Shown here piece by piece: positions 1 to 6,600 of a stretch of 15,905 bases of DNA. Every line of letters starts with the position of its first letter. Position 1 is the first letter of the stretch. The position numbers were made by a program, and so were the translations under genes. The DNA is from Nitrospinota bacterium. GTDB lineage: Bacteria; Nitrospinota; Nitrospinia; JACRGO01. The stretch spans positions 1 through 15,905 of the forward strand of contig JACRGO010000126.1 of the NCBI GenBank assembly GCA_016212295.1, given 5' to 3'. The notes beneath the pieces are model-generated. The model was not told where the DNA came from. It saw only the letters and a program-made list of their open reading frames with translations, and made no database searches.

Positions 1-389
1 GAGGAAACCAGCATTTTCCCTGTTTTTTTATAAACCGCCTGGACCGTCTTTTTTTCTCCGGCCTTGATTTTTATAAGGGAGATTCCATTTTTCGGCTTTT
101 GAATCCTGTAGCCCTTTACCGCGTCGAACCGTACCGTGATTTTTTTATCCGGCGCGACCTCCACAGATGCCTGGCCATCCTTTCCAGTCTGCTTCTTTTC
201 CCCGTCCACAGAGAACGGGACGTTCGGAATCATCTTTCCCTTGTGGTCCTGGGTAGCAACGGTCAGCGTTGCCGTTTTTGCTTTATAGACCCTCCCGGTG
301 ATCTTATGCCCAGCCTGGGACAAGCCGGGAAAGAAGGAAAATACTGTTATGAGAGCGAAAAAAATTGTTATCAGCCTTTTCATATTCAT
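1..389 (-). CDS. Secreted Ig-like/carboxypeptidase-regulatory-like domain protein (N-terminal part, runs off left edge)
   Basis: Reading from 389 towards 1 gives 129 open codons and continues past the window edge. Residues 1-25 form a signal peptide: MNMKR, a hydrophobic stretch, then a small-residue site near SQAG. The rest is beta-rich: GRVYKAKTATLTVATQD, then IPNVPFSVDGEKKQTGKDG, a pattern like the 'proline..variable..G..TD.DG.A' turn of prealbumin-like or SpaA/Big-type Ig folds. An exported adhesin-like or structural role is inferred only from this fold. The start could be 395, 389 or 383. AAAGGA lies 6 bases before the ATG at 389, which favours that one. A strong minus-strand terminator hairpin lies about 95 bases upstream, so this gene either has its own promoter after it or is controlled by it. 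No enzyme motif is visible. Confidence 0.72.
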   Translation of the reverse strand, partial: MNMKRLITIFFALITVFSFFPGLSQAGHKITGRVYKAKTATLTVATQDHKGKMIPNVPFSVDGEKKQTGKDGQASVEVAPDKKITVRFDAVKGYRIQKPKNGISLIKIKAGEKKTVQAVYKKTGKMLVS

Positions 390-417
390 ATACATTCCTT
401 TCGAGATTACGGGGCCG

Positions 418-438
418 TTCACGGTTTACGGTTCAGGG
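418..438. repeat. Short tandem heptamer repeat upstream of the left gene
   Basis: Three imperfect heptamers stand head to tail: TTCACGG, TTTACGG, TTCAGGG. They lie in the leader of the left-edge gene, between its start and the terminator at 484-531. No function is apparent. Confidence 0.5.
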
Positions 439-483
439 TTAATAATAACCTCCGCTGGTTTTTGAAAAGCTGATCCGGCGGGC

Positions 484-531
484 AAAAAAAAGTCCGCCCT
501 TCACGCCATAAAGGCGTTCCGGGCGGACTTT
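484..531 (-). terminator. Strong Rho-independent terminator on the minus strand
   Basis: An 11-bp GC-rich stem (489-499 with 521-531, AAAGTCCGCCC/GGGCGGACTTT) is topped by a second 5-bp stem (503-507 with 513-517). On the minus strand it is followed by a run of T from the A-tract at 484-491. The plus strand has no comparable T-run, so it works in the minus direction. No minus-strand protein gene lies between it and cytochrome b, so it ends either a non-coding transcript or a leader of the gene that starts at 389. Confidence 0.8.
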
Positions 532-590
532 GGAATATCGAAATTCTTTTTAAACAGCCTGGAAAATTCAGGCGGAGAAGGAGGAAACAG

Positions 591-606
591 TAGGTAGGTA
601 GGTAGG
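591..606. repeat. TAGG x4 microsatellite
   Basis: Four exact tandem copies of TAGG lie in the non-coding stretch 396-832, inside a purine-rich segment on the plus strand (573-630) with many GGA triplets. Such a tract can vary in length by slippage. On the minus strand it gives a CCTA repeat in the candidate small RNA. Confidence 0.7.
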
Positions 607-672
607 GGATGAGACGAGGAAGGAGGGTTCAAAAAAACGAGAAAGGCCGCATACGCCAGCAGGCAAAAAGAT

Positions 673-708
673 CATTGATTCCCCCTAGGATGCAAAACGG
701 AATCAATG
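673..708. repeat. Perfect 10-bp inverted repeat
   Basis: CATTGATTCC (673-682) and GGAATCAATG (699-708) are perfect inverted repeats around a 16-base loop. Short T-runs lie a few bases outside on both strands, so it could act as a weak bidirectional terminator or as a protein-binding site between the two divergent promoters. The right arm overlaps the -10 region of the putative minus promoter. Confidence 0.55.
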
Positions 709-734
709 CTACTCCTTTTTATTTTTCTTGTCAA
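706..734 (-). promoter_or_regulatory. Putative sigma70-like promoter (minus strand)
   Basis: The -35 TTGACA is a perfect consensus match (729-734). A 17-base spacer leads to TAGCAT (706-711), which matches TATAAT at four of six bases. It points into the non-coding interval that ends at the terminator at 484. Confidence 0.42.
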
Positions 735-774
735 GAAAATTTTTATTCAGCGGGGAATTTTCAGACGTTTGCCC

Positions 775-804
775 TTGACTCTATTCAGAACATGCTTCTA
801 TTAT
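775..804 (+). promoter_or_regulatory. Putative sigma70-like promoter of the cytochrome b gene
   Basis: TTGACT (775-780), an 18-base spacer and TATTAT (799-804) lie 28 bases before the cytochrome b start. An overlapping TATAAT at 802-807 would need a 21-base spacer. It is divergent from the minus promoter at 706-734. Confidence 0.55.
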
Positions 805-832
805 AATATTTTTATGGATTTTATAGAGCGCT

Positions 833-1954
833 ATGGGAATGAAGAAAATTAAAAAATCTTTTCTGGAAAAAATCAAACCTGAAAAACTCAACTGGAGACA
901 CTACTTCGGGGGGGCCACACTTGTATTTTTCCTGATCCAACTCCTGACCGGACTCTACATGATGTTCTATTACGAGCCGGGGCTTAAGGACACCTATAAA
1001 TCCATCCAATACCTCGCCAACGAGACCCTGCTTGGCTCCTTCCTGCGGAACACTCACCGCTACGTGGCGTTTCTCATGGTCTTTACCGCCTTCTTCCACA
1101 TGGCGCGAGGCTTCTACCGCGCCGATTACATTGGAAGGAAGACCCACTGGATCACCGGGGTGGTCCTCTTCCTCATGGTGCTGGCGTTCACGGTCACCGG
1201 GGCCATCCTGCCCTGGGAGTGGAAGGGATACTGGATCATGGAGATGTTCATCAACTTCACCCAGACCTTCCCCCTCATTGGATTAAAGCTGCGCTACTTC
1301 CTCATGGACACCTACACGCCCATGAGGAACTTTATCGTGCACGACATCTTTTTTCCCATCACAACGCTAATCCTGCTGGAGTACCACTGCCTGGGCAGGA
1401 TCAAAAAGAGAAGGGGAATCACGCAATACATCCTCAGCCACTTCCTAATCACCCTGCCTATACTTGCAATAGCCTTGGCCCTGGTTATGCTTTACCCAAT
1501 CCCGACGCAAGATCCGGATATCCTACCAATGCCCCTGGACGGCCGCTTTATCCCTGCCCCGGAATGGTTCTTCGTGACATTTCTTATACCATTCTGGAAG
1601 TTCCACAAAAACACGGTCCCAATCTTCACATTCTACATTCCCCTGGCCTTGGCGGCGCTATTGATCGCCCTCCCTTTCCTGCGCAGGAAGAATTTTCCAA
1701 GGGTCCCTAAATTTTCCTTGGCGAAACTCCTCTTCTACGGACCCGCCACGGTGGTGATACTATTCCTTTTCCTCGGCACAATATATGGGAGCCACGACTC
1801 GCCCTGGGCGGGCTGCAACTGCTGCCACAACGTGTCAATGGGGGAGAGGATGGGCATCCCGCCTGTCACCTTCAAGGACAGGACAAGAAATCCGCTTAAC
1901 GAGAACAGGAAGTGGATGATGCTCCACTGGTACGAGCCGCAGGTTACGTGGTGA
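833..1954 (+). CDS. Cytochrome b (b6/subunit IV fusion type) with C-terminal haem c motif
   Basis: Membrane subunit of a bc/b6f-type quinol oxidoreductase, 373 residues. The N-terminal half is cytochrome b6-like. The four haem b ligands are H75 and H89 (14 apart) and H170 and H185 (15 apart), the family spacings, and LPWEWKGYW (126-134) matches the conserved loop after helix C. The C-terminal half is subunit IV-like with the Qo motif PEWFF (243-247). After the last membrane helix (about 301-318) comes a short tail with CNCCH (328-332), a CxxCH haem c site with an extra cysteine, and MGIPP. No Rieske gene is seen beside it, so the partner is elsewhere. The haem c tail fits the Ccm genes at 4.8-6.4 kb. 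The Shine-Dalgarno before 833 is weak; an ATG at 839 is the alternative start. Confidence 0.93.
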   Translation: MGMKKIKKSFLEKIKPEKLNWRHYFGGATLVFFLIQLLTGLYMMFYYEPGLKDTYKSIQYLANETLLGSFLRNTHRYVAFLMVFTAFFHMARGFYRADYIGRKTHWITGVVLFLMVLAFTVTGAILPWEWKGYWIMEMFINFTQTFPLIGLKLRYFLMDTYTPMRNFIVHDIFFPITTLILLEYHCLGRIKKRRGITQYILSHFLITLPILAIALALVMLYPIPTQDPDILPMPLDGRFIPAPEWFFVTFLIPFWKFHKNTVPIFTFYIPLALAALLIALPFLRRKNFPRVPKFSLAKLLFYGPATVVILFLFLGTIYGSHDSPWAGCNCCHNVSMGERMGIPPVTFKDRTRNPLNENRKWMMLHWYEPQVTW

Positions 1955-1992
1955 TATGGCCAGTGACTAATGACTTCGCCAGAAGGGCGAGA

Positions 1993-2018
1993 GCGGCGTT
2001 ATAAGTCCGCGTTTTTTT
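1993..2018 (+). terminator. Possible terminator after cytochrome b
   Basis: GCGG (1993-1996) and CCGC (2007-2010) can pair around a 10-base loop, followed by G and seven T (2012-2018). A second small hairpin, TCGCC/GGCGA, lies at 1976-1990. The T-run also encodes the C-terminal Asn/Lys codons of the convergent M16 gene, so the signal may be partly coincidental. Confidence 0.3.
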
Positions 2019-3543
2019 CCACAGGCGCACCTTGATTGCTGTTTTTCTTCACCAGCACACCCACAGTGCGGTTTGATTTCACCAGATACTTCCGCGCCAC
2101 GCGCATGATGTCCTCCGGCGTCACCTTCCGGATTTCCTGGGTATGGTTCAGGAGGTATCGCCAGTCCCCTGCCACGGTTTCAAAATAAGAGAGGCGATGG
2201 GCCATCCCTGAATTTGAGCCCAACCCTCGGATGAATTCCGCTTCCATCTGGTTCACAACCTTTTGAAGCTCCTGACCTGATACAGGCTCATTTTTTAATT
2301 TTTCGATCTCTTCATAAAAGGCGTCCTCCACCTCCTTCACAGTATGCGGATACCTTGGAGTCCCTCCGAATACGAACAAATTCTCGAAGCGCGCGCCAGG
2401 GGCGTCGGAGGTGTCCGCTGAAACCGCCACCTCTTTTTCCTGGACCAGGGCCTTGAAGAGCCTGGAGGTGCGGCCAGCGGAAAGAACTCCATGTATGACG
2501 TCGAATACATAGTCGTCCTTGTGGGGCAACGTTGGTCTGTGGTATCCAATAAGGACCTGCGGCTCGGCTTCCAGTTCCACTTCCACCTTTTTCTCACCCT
2601 TTTGCTCAGGCTCCCGCGTTGAGGATGGAGGAGGAAGCTGCTGGGAAGGAATCCCGCCGAAGTAGTTCTCAATCAGCCGGAAGGTCTTTTCCGGGTCTAT
2701 GTCCCCTACCATTGCCACCACCGCGTTGTTGGGGGAGTAATATGATTTCAGGAATTTTTCCACCGCCTTCTTGGAAAGGAACCGTATGTCAGTGGCCCAT
2801 CCTATAATGGGGACCTGGTAGGGATGGGCAGTGAAGGCCGTGGCTATGAACTGCTCGTACAACTCGCCTTCCGGGGAGTTGTCCACCCTGAACCGCCTTT
2901 CCTCAAGGATCACATTCCGTTCCGCGTAAAATTCGCGCAACACGGGATTTTCCATTCTGTCCGATTCCAGATTGGCCCAGAGTTCCAGCTTATTGGACGG
3001 GAGGCTTATCATGTATACGGTATCGTCGTTGCTGGTGGCGGCGTTGAATCCCACTCCTCCTTGGTTCTGGTAATATCTGGAGTACACTTCCGACTCCACC
3101 AGGGTCTTATGTTCCTTCTGGACCTCCTGGAGCCTTGCGTTGAGTTGCGCTGTCTTTTCCTGGTCTTTTTTCGCGCCCTTCAGCTCTTCCTGGTCCAGGG
3201 CCTCTCCCAATTCCTCGATTATAGCAAGCAGCGGCTTTTCCTTTTCAAAGTCCTTTGTGCCGAGCCGCTTGGTCCCCTTGAAGAGAAGGTGTTCGAGGAA
3301 GTGCGCTATGCCGGTATTGCCCGTTACTTCGTCAACAGAGCCCACCTTGTAACGCATGAAGATGGATACCGTGGGTGAGGTGTGTCTCTCCATCACTATG
3401 ACCTTCATGCCGTTGGCCAAGGTGCGTTCCTTTACCCGCTTTTCAAGATCGAAGGAATGGGCCGGGGAAGGCCAAAGGAAAGTAATTAAGAGAAGCGGTA
3501 TCATTGCGGAATTAAAAGCGCGTGAAAGGGTATGGCTTTTCAT
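1999..3543 (-). CDS. Exported M16 family zinc metallopeptidase (M16B/insulinase-like)
   Basis: A 514-residue peptidase. Residues 1-30 are a signal peptide ending in SPAHS, so it acts in the envelope or periplasm. The inverted zinc motif HFLEH is at 81-85 (H81, E84 catalytic, H85), and the distal ligand is probably E215 in ERNVILEE. A charged insert of about 60 residues (roughly 100-160), coiled-coil-like and rich in E/K/Q, lies between them and is typical of one bacterial M16 subgroup. The C-terminal half carries the second M16 fold (VLIGYHRP, then the GRTSRLF motif). I chose the ATG at 3543 because AGGTGA lies 7 bases upstream and the signal peptide begins there. The frame is open to 3642, but those 33 codons translate a short repeat and the 3' end of another gene. 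Family members usually pair with a second, inactive M16 subunit; none is visible here. Confidence 0.94.
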   Translation of the reverse strand: MKSHTLSRAFNSAMIPLLLITFLWPSPAHSFDLEKRVKERTLANGMKVIVMERHTSPTVSIFMRYKVGSVDEVTGNTGIAHFLEHLLFKGTKRLGTKDFEKEKPLLAIIEELGEALDQEELKGAKKDQEKTAQLNARLQEVQKEHKTLVESEVYSRYYQNQGGVGFNAATSNDDTVYMISLPSNKLELWANLESDRMENPVLREFYAERNVILEERRFRVDNSPEGELYEQFIATAFTAHPYQVPIIGWATDIRFLSKKAVEKFLKSYYSPNNAVVAMVGDIDPEKTFRLIENYFGGIPSQQLPPPSSTREPEQKGEKKVEVELEAEPQVLIGYHRPTLPHKDDYVFDVIHGVLSAGRTSRLFKALVQEKEVAVSADTSDAPGARFENLFVFGGTPRYPHTVKEVEDAFYEEIEKLKNEPVSGQELQKVVNQMEAEFIRGLGSNSGMAHRLSYFETVAGDWRYLLNHTQEIRKVTPEDIMRVARKYLVKSNRTVGVLVKKNSNQGAPVEKNADL

Positions 3544-3594
3544 TTTTAGTTCACCTGAAAAAATTGTTTTGTGGCGTTTAAGCTTTTTCTCTGT

Positions 3595-3620
3595 CTGATC
3601 AGTCGGATCGGACTGATCAG
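3595..3620. repeat. Short inverted/tandem GATCAGTC repeat
   Basis: CTGATCAGTC (3595-3604) and GACTGATCAG (3611-3620) are perfect 10-bp inverted repeats around GGATCG. A further related unit follows (TCTGATC, 3621-3627). It lies between the decayed gene and the M16 start and overlaps the last codons of the former. When translated it gives the artificial D-Q-T/D-Q-S repeat. Confidence 0.6.
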
Positions 3621-4231
3621 TCTGATCTGCCGGGTCCATCAAGCGGCCGTGCGCCGCGGCATTCTGGATAGGCGCTGCATCCCCAAAACCGGGAACCGGC
3701 GCGCGCTCCCTTGCGGGTGGTTCGCAAGGCCATTACCTTGCCGCAGCGCGGGCAGGCGAGGACTTGCTTATCTGTGTTATCAGGCCGGCCCGCCTCATGC
3801 CGCCGCTGCCGCTCCTCAATCCTTGCTGTTGCAAGGCGCTCACTGTAGCCGCCTTCATTAATGAACTGGCGTTCCAGTCCGCCAATCTGCCGGTCGAGCA
3901 GGTAGTTGGCCTGATGAATAAGACATATTACCGCGTTTGCGACAACCGAGGGATCGGCATGGCCAAGCCACTTAGAATAGGCCCCGGCTATCGCCTGCTC
4001 GTCGGGATGGGTCTTTCCCACCCTTCGCACTTCCCTCGCTTGCGGGTCGTCTTTTTCCCATTGCGGCAGCCCGCGCTGCCGCAGAAAGTCTTCGTAGTCG
4101 AGCAGCAATTCGTCCAGGCTGGCGCGGGCGACATTCACAAGCCGCAGTTCGGTCTGGCTTGACGCCGCCGCCGCGCGGCTCCCCTTCGCGATGTTATGCC
4201 TCCCGCTGCGGGCCGCTTTTGTCCTGGCTGC
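3617..4231 (-). pseudogene. Truncated four-helix-bundle suffix protein with zinc ribbon
   Basis: The open frame from a GTG at 4138 gives 173 residues, but recognisable family sequence continues upstream in frame to 4231: AARSGRHNIAKGS, then SSQTELRLVNVARASLDELL. This matches the S23/IVP-like four-helix-bundle family that carries a 'suffix' domain. It then meets a TGA (4232-4234), and the first 60 or so residues of the bundle are absent because the TlpA-like gene lies there. The C-terminal part has CPRCGK ... WGCSAYPECRG, a topoisomerase-type C4 zinc ribbon. Composition is clearly more GC-rich than the neighbours, with many A/R codons, which suggests foreign origin followed by 5' deletion. A short functional product from the GTG is possible but has no clear ribosome binding site. 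The molecular role of this family is not established. Confidence 0.7.
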
Positions 4232-4310
4232 TCATGCGAGGCTGGTCCTCCCTGTGAGCAATATCGCGCATCCCTTGCTTAGGGTTGCGGCGTGGCAAAG
4301 TCAGCTTGGC

Positions 4311-4880
4311 TTATTGCTTTGTCAATTCCTTCAGGGCCTCCACAGCTTCGGGAGAGTCCCACTCGCGCGCGCCCGGCACACGGGAAACAATAGCTCCTGA
4401 CTTGTCGATGATGAAGGTTGTTGGAATGGAATTGGTCAGATAGAGGTTCTGGAAAAAACCGTCCGGGGACAGTAGAACGGAGAATGAGATATTGTTCTTT
4501 TCAGCGAATTGCTTCACGGCCTTCGGGTTCATCTGGTCGATGCTCACCGCCAGCACTGAAAACTTGTCTCCCTTCAATTTTTTACTGAGGGACTCCAGAG
4601 AAGGCAATTCCGCGATACAGGGATAGCACCAAGTGGCCCACACGTTCAGCAGCACCACTTTTCCCCGGTATTGAGAAAGGGAATGCTCCTTGCCATTCAG
4701 GTCGCGCAAGGTGAATTCCGGCGCGGCATACCCACGGTCGGGATAAGCGTTTAGGTCCACTCCCGCCTTGGCCATGGCGGGAAAAATCAGCGCGAAGAGA
4801 AACAGGGCGGCGGCAAGGCCCGGGCCAATGCTTACATGGGCCTTAAAAAAAAACCGTATGCTTGATATGCAGTACTTCAT
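4311..4880 (-). CDS. TlpA/ResA-type thiol-disulfide oxidoreductase
   Basis: A 189-residue thioredoxin-fold protein with an N-terminal hydrophobic segment (about 19-38, ending AMAKA), so it is exported or membrane-anchored with its active site in the periplasm. The active site is W84-C85-Y86-P87-C88 (WCxxC), preceded by KVVLLNVWAT. The cis-proline is P154 in SIPTTFIID. The AhpC/TSA-like start APEFTLRDLNGKEHSL is typical of the family. It overlaps the end of ccmC by 38 bases and follows it in the operon, so it most likely plays the CcmG role of reducing apocytochrome c cysteines before haem attachment. Other TlpA-like reductants cannot be excluded from sequence alone. GGAG lies 10 bases before the ATG at 4880. 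Confidence 0.92.
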   Translation of the reverse strand: MKYCISSIRFFFKAHVSIGPGLAAALFLFALIFPAMAKAGVDLNAYPDRGYAAPEFTLRDLNGKEHSLSQYRGKVVLLNVWATWCYPCIAELPSLESLSKKLKGDKFSVLAVSIDQMNPKAVKQFAEKNNISFSVLLSPDGFFQNLYLTNSIPTTFIIDKSGAIVSRVPGAREWDSPEAVEALKELTKQ

Positions 4881-5550
4881 CTCTCATTTTCTCCAATCGG
4901 ATTCTTTGCTTCATCAGCAAAAAGTACAGCAATGTGAATGCGGCCACTGATATCAACAGGGTCCAGGCCATGGAGGGGTCCATGCCGGAGGCCACCCCCT
5001 CCTTCATGTTCAGCATCTTTGGCTGTGGATGAAAGGTCCTCCACCAAAGGACCGAAAAATGGATGATGGGAATATCCAAAAAACCCACAATGCCGAGGAC
5101 CGCCGCATACCGCGCCCTCTGCGAACCCGCCTCGGCGTGGGCGCGGAGCATTAGGTATCCCATATAGATCAACCACAGAATCAAGGTGGAGGTCAGGCGG
5201 GCGTCCCACACCCACCAGGCGCCCCAAACAGGTTTGGCCCAGATGGGGCCGGTGACCAGGACAAGGCTGCAAAAGATGATTCCTATCTCAGCGGAGCAAT
5301 GCGCTATGGCGTCCCACTTGCGGTCCTTTTTCCATAAAAAGAGGACGCTGGCCGCGAAGACCACGAAAAACGCGAAAAAGGCCACCCATGCGCTTGGGAT
5401 GTGAAAATACATTATCCGCTGCACCACGCCCTCGGATTTTTCCATGGGCGCGTATGAAAAAATAAGCACGGCGGAGGCCAGGACAGCAGCCAGGGCGGCC
5501 CAAAAAACAAAGCCTCCGGGTTTATCGTTACTTGGACTTTTCGTTTCCAT
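4843..5550 (-). CDS. ccmC: Cytochrome c biogenesis protein CcmC (haem handling)
   Basis: A 235-residue inner-membrane protein with six predicted helices. It carries the tryptophan-rich haem-binding signature WGAWWVWD (109-116) between the two conserved external histidines, H50 (MYFHIPSAW) and H164 (PIIHFSVLWW). CcmC binds haem at the periplasmic face and loads it on the chaperone CcmE. The length and the LDIPIIHFSV segment match the family. It starts 10 bases after the ccmD-like gene and its end overlaps the TlpA-like gene, so they are probably cotranscribed. No ccmE, ccmF or ccmH is present in the window. Confidence 0.95.
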   Translation of the reverse strand: METKSPSNDKPGGFVFWAALAAVLASAVLIFSYAPMEKSEGVVQRIMYFHIPSAWVAFFAFFVVFAASVLFLWKKDRKWDAIAHCSAEIGIIFCSLVLVTGPIWAKPVWGAWWVWDARLTSTLILWLIYMGYLMLRAHAEAGSQRARYAAVLGIVGFLDIPIIHFSVLWWRTFHPQPKMLNMKEGVASGMDPSMAWTLLISVAAFTLLYFLLMKQRIRLEKMRDEVLHIKHTVFF

Positions 5551-5560
5551 GTTTTAAGGG

Positions 5561-5725
5561 CTATTTCGACGGGGCGGAAGGAGATTCCTTTGATTCCAGC
5601 TTTGCCCTTACAAGGTTGATCTCTTTTTGTAAATGGCTGTTCCGGCGGGAAAGCGAAAAATGATAAGCAAAAAATACGATCCAGACAATCAGATTGGCGG
5701 CAAGGAGATAATTCAGGTTTTTCAT
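5561..5725 (-). CDS. ccmD: CcmD-like small membrane protein
   Basis: A 54-residue frame between ccmB and ccmC. It starts MKNLNYLLAANLIVWIVF, giving one membrane helix that begins with the NY..AA pattern usual in CcmD. A basic stretch (SRRN) and a helical, charged tail (LQKEINLVRAKLE) follow, the layout of CcmD, which holds CcmE to CcmABC. It starts 15 bases after the ccmB stop and ends 10 bases before ccmC. The position is unusual: ccmD normally follows ccmC. Identification rests on size, topology and context, because CcmD sequences are poorly conserved. Confidence 0.7.
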   Translation of the reverse strand: MKNLNYLLAANLIVWIVFFAYHFSLSRRNSHLQKEINLVRAKLESKESPSAPSK

Positions 5726-5739
5726 CAGGGGCGATATTC

Positions 5740-6414
5740 CTACTCTTGGATGAGATGCTCGAAAATCATAAAGGAGGCGGTAAGAAAGATGATATCAAAG
5801 GCCCCTATCAATTTCAACCAGCCGGTGGCCTCGGAGAAGCCGCCGCTGTCAAGAAAACTCCCGGTCACCTTGACTGAGCCTATGATTATAGGGATGACCA
5901 AGGTGCATAAAAGAATTGGCAGCATGATCTCCCTGGCCTTCAATTTCATGGACATGGCCGAGAGTAGGGTCCCGATGGAGACAAAGCCCAGGGTCCCAAG
6001 AAAGATCACGAGTATGAGCTTCAAAAGTAGGGAAACGGAGACATCCAGATTGAAAAACAAAATGAAAACAGGGAGGATCATGGCCTCCATGCAAAGCATG
6101 TAGACAAGGTTGCCAATGGTTTTTCCAAGATATATGGAACTCCGGTCCATGGGGGAGAGCATGAGACCTGAAAGGCAGTCATTTTCCAATTCATGCAAAA
6201 AGGAGCGGTTCAGGCCGATGGTCCCGGAAAACACGATTGCCACCCATATAGCAGCCGGCGCCACGTCCCCTTTATTCACGACCCTCAAATCGATGGAGAA
6301 GATGAAGATGATGATGGTCAGGACCGCGAAAACGAACATGGAAAGGAATATTTCCTTGGTCCGCAGTTCAGATGCCAAGTCCTTCCAGATTATGGCTTTT
6401 ATTTCTTCGAGCAT
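5740..6414 (-). CDS. ccmB: Haem exporter membrane subunit CcmB
   Basis: About 224 residues, six membrane helices. The start MLEEIKAIIWKDLASELRTK is the typical CcmB opening, an amphipathic helix before the first membrane span. FSGTIGLNRSFLHELENDCL and GLMLSPMDRSSIYLGK are strongly conserved CcmB segments. CcmB is the permease half of the CcmAB ABC transporter, which releases holo-CcmE from CcmC. The frame is open a little upstream to a TTG at 6432; I chose the ATG at 6414 because it matches the family start, with GAGG 12 bases before it. The ATPase gene ccmA, normally directly upstream, is missing; a palindromic repeat and an unrelated methyltransferase lie there. Confidence 0.94.
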   Translation of the reverse strand: MLEEIKAIIWKDLASELRTKEIFLSMFVFAVLTIIIFIFSIDLRVVNKGDVAPAAIWVAIVFSGTIGLNRSFLHELENDCLSGLMLSPMDRSSIYLGKTIGNLVYMLCMEAMILPVFILFFNLDVSVSLLLKLILVIFLGTLGFVSIGTLLSAMSMKLKAREIMLPILLCTLVIPIIIGSVKVTGSFLDSGGFSEATGWLKLIGAFDIIFLTASFMIFEHLIQE

Positions 6415-6466
6415 GGCGCGACATGGCCTCAACCAAAATAAATTTTCTGTTTACATGACGTTGATG

Positions 6467-6523
6467 ATATTATTACGTTCCGAAATTTGCGTGGAAAATG
6501 CAAATTTCGGAACGTAATAATAT
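6467..6523. repeat. Perfect 24-bp palindromic repeat element
   Basis: Two perfect 24-base arms (6467-6490 and 6500-6523) surround a 9-base loop, GTGGAAAAT. The arm core reads TTACGTTCCGAAATTTGC. It lies between the Rsm22-type gene and ccmB, where ccmA would be expected. It has no T-run, so it is not a classical terminator. A half copy matching at 24 of 25 positions occurs at 12268-12292, which shows this is a dispersed repeat. Confidence 0.9.
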
Positions 6524-6600
6524 AATGAGATTCAAACAGAATATCCCTTAAAAATCAACCCTTCTTAAAATAAACGCCGTCCATTCGCATGGAATTGCCT

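Larger units (their letters stand above)
484..699 (-). ncRNA. Candidate small RNA or attenuated leader, about 215 nt
   Basis: On the minus strand a TTGACA-17-TAGCAT promoter (706-734) would start a transcript near 699. The strong terminator at 484-531 would end it. No open reading frame with a credible start fills the interval on this strand. The transcript would carry a small GCCTG/CAGGC hairpin (557-573) and long C/U-rich single-stranded stretches holding CCTCCTT, CTCCTTC and ATCCCCTACC, which are complementary to Shine-Dalgarno sequences. It may be a trans-acting sRNA with anti-SD seeds. It may instead be a cis leader whose terminator controls the secreted-protein gene 95 bases further on. 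Both readings are inference; transcription is not proven by sequence. Confidence 0.38.

Noticed and set aside
573-630. GGA-rich plus-strand tract, possibly a CsrA-binding RNA.
   Set aside because: GGA triplets are not placed in hairpin loops, no plus-strand promoter precedes them, and the terminator points the other way.
1219-1710. Plus-strand frame of 163 codons inside cytochrome b.
   Set aside because: Out-of-frame shadow of a clear cytochrome b; His/Pro-rich composition unlike a real protein.
2824-3378. Plus-strand frame of 184 codons opposite the M16 gene.
   Set aside because: Antisense shadow of a gene with complete zinc motif; no family features.
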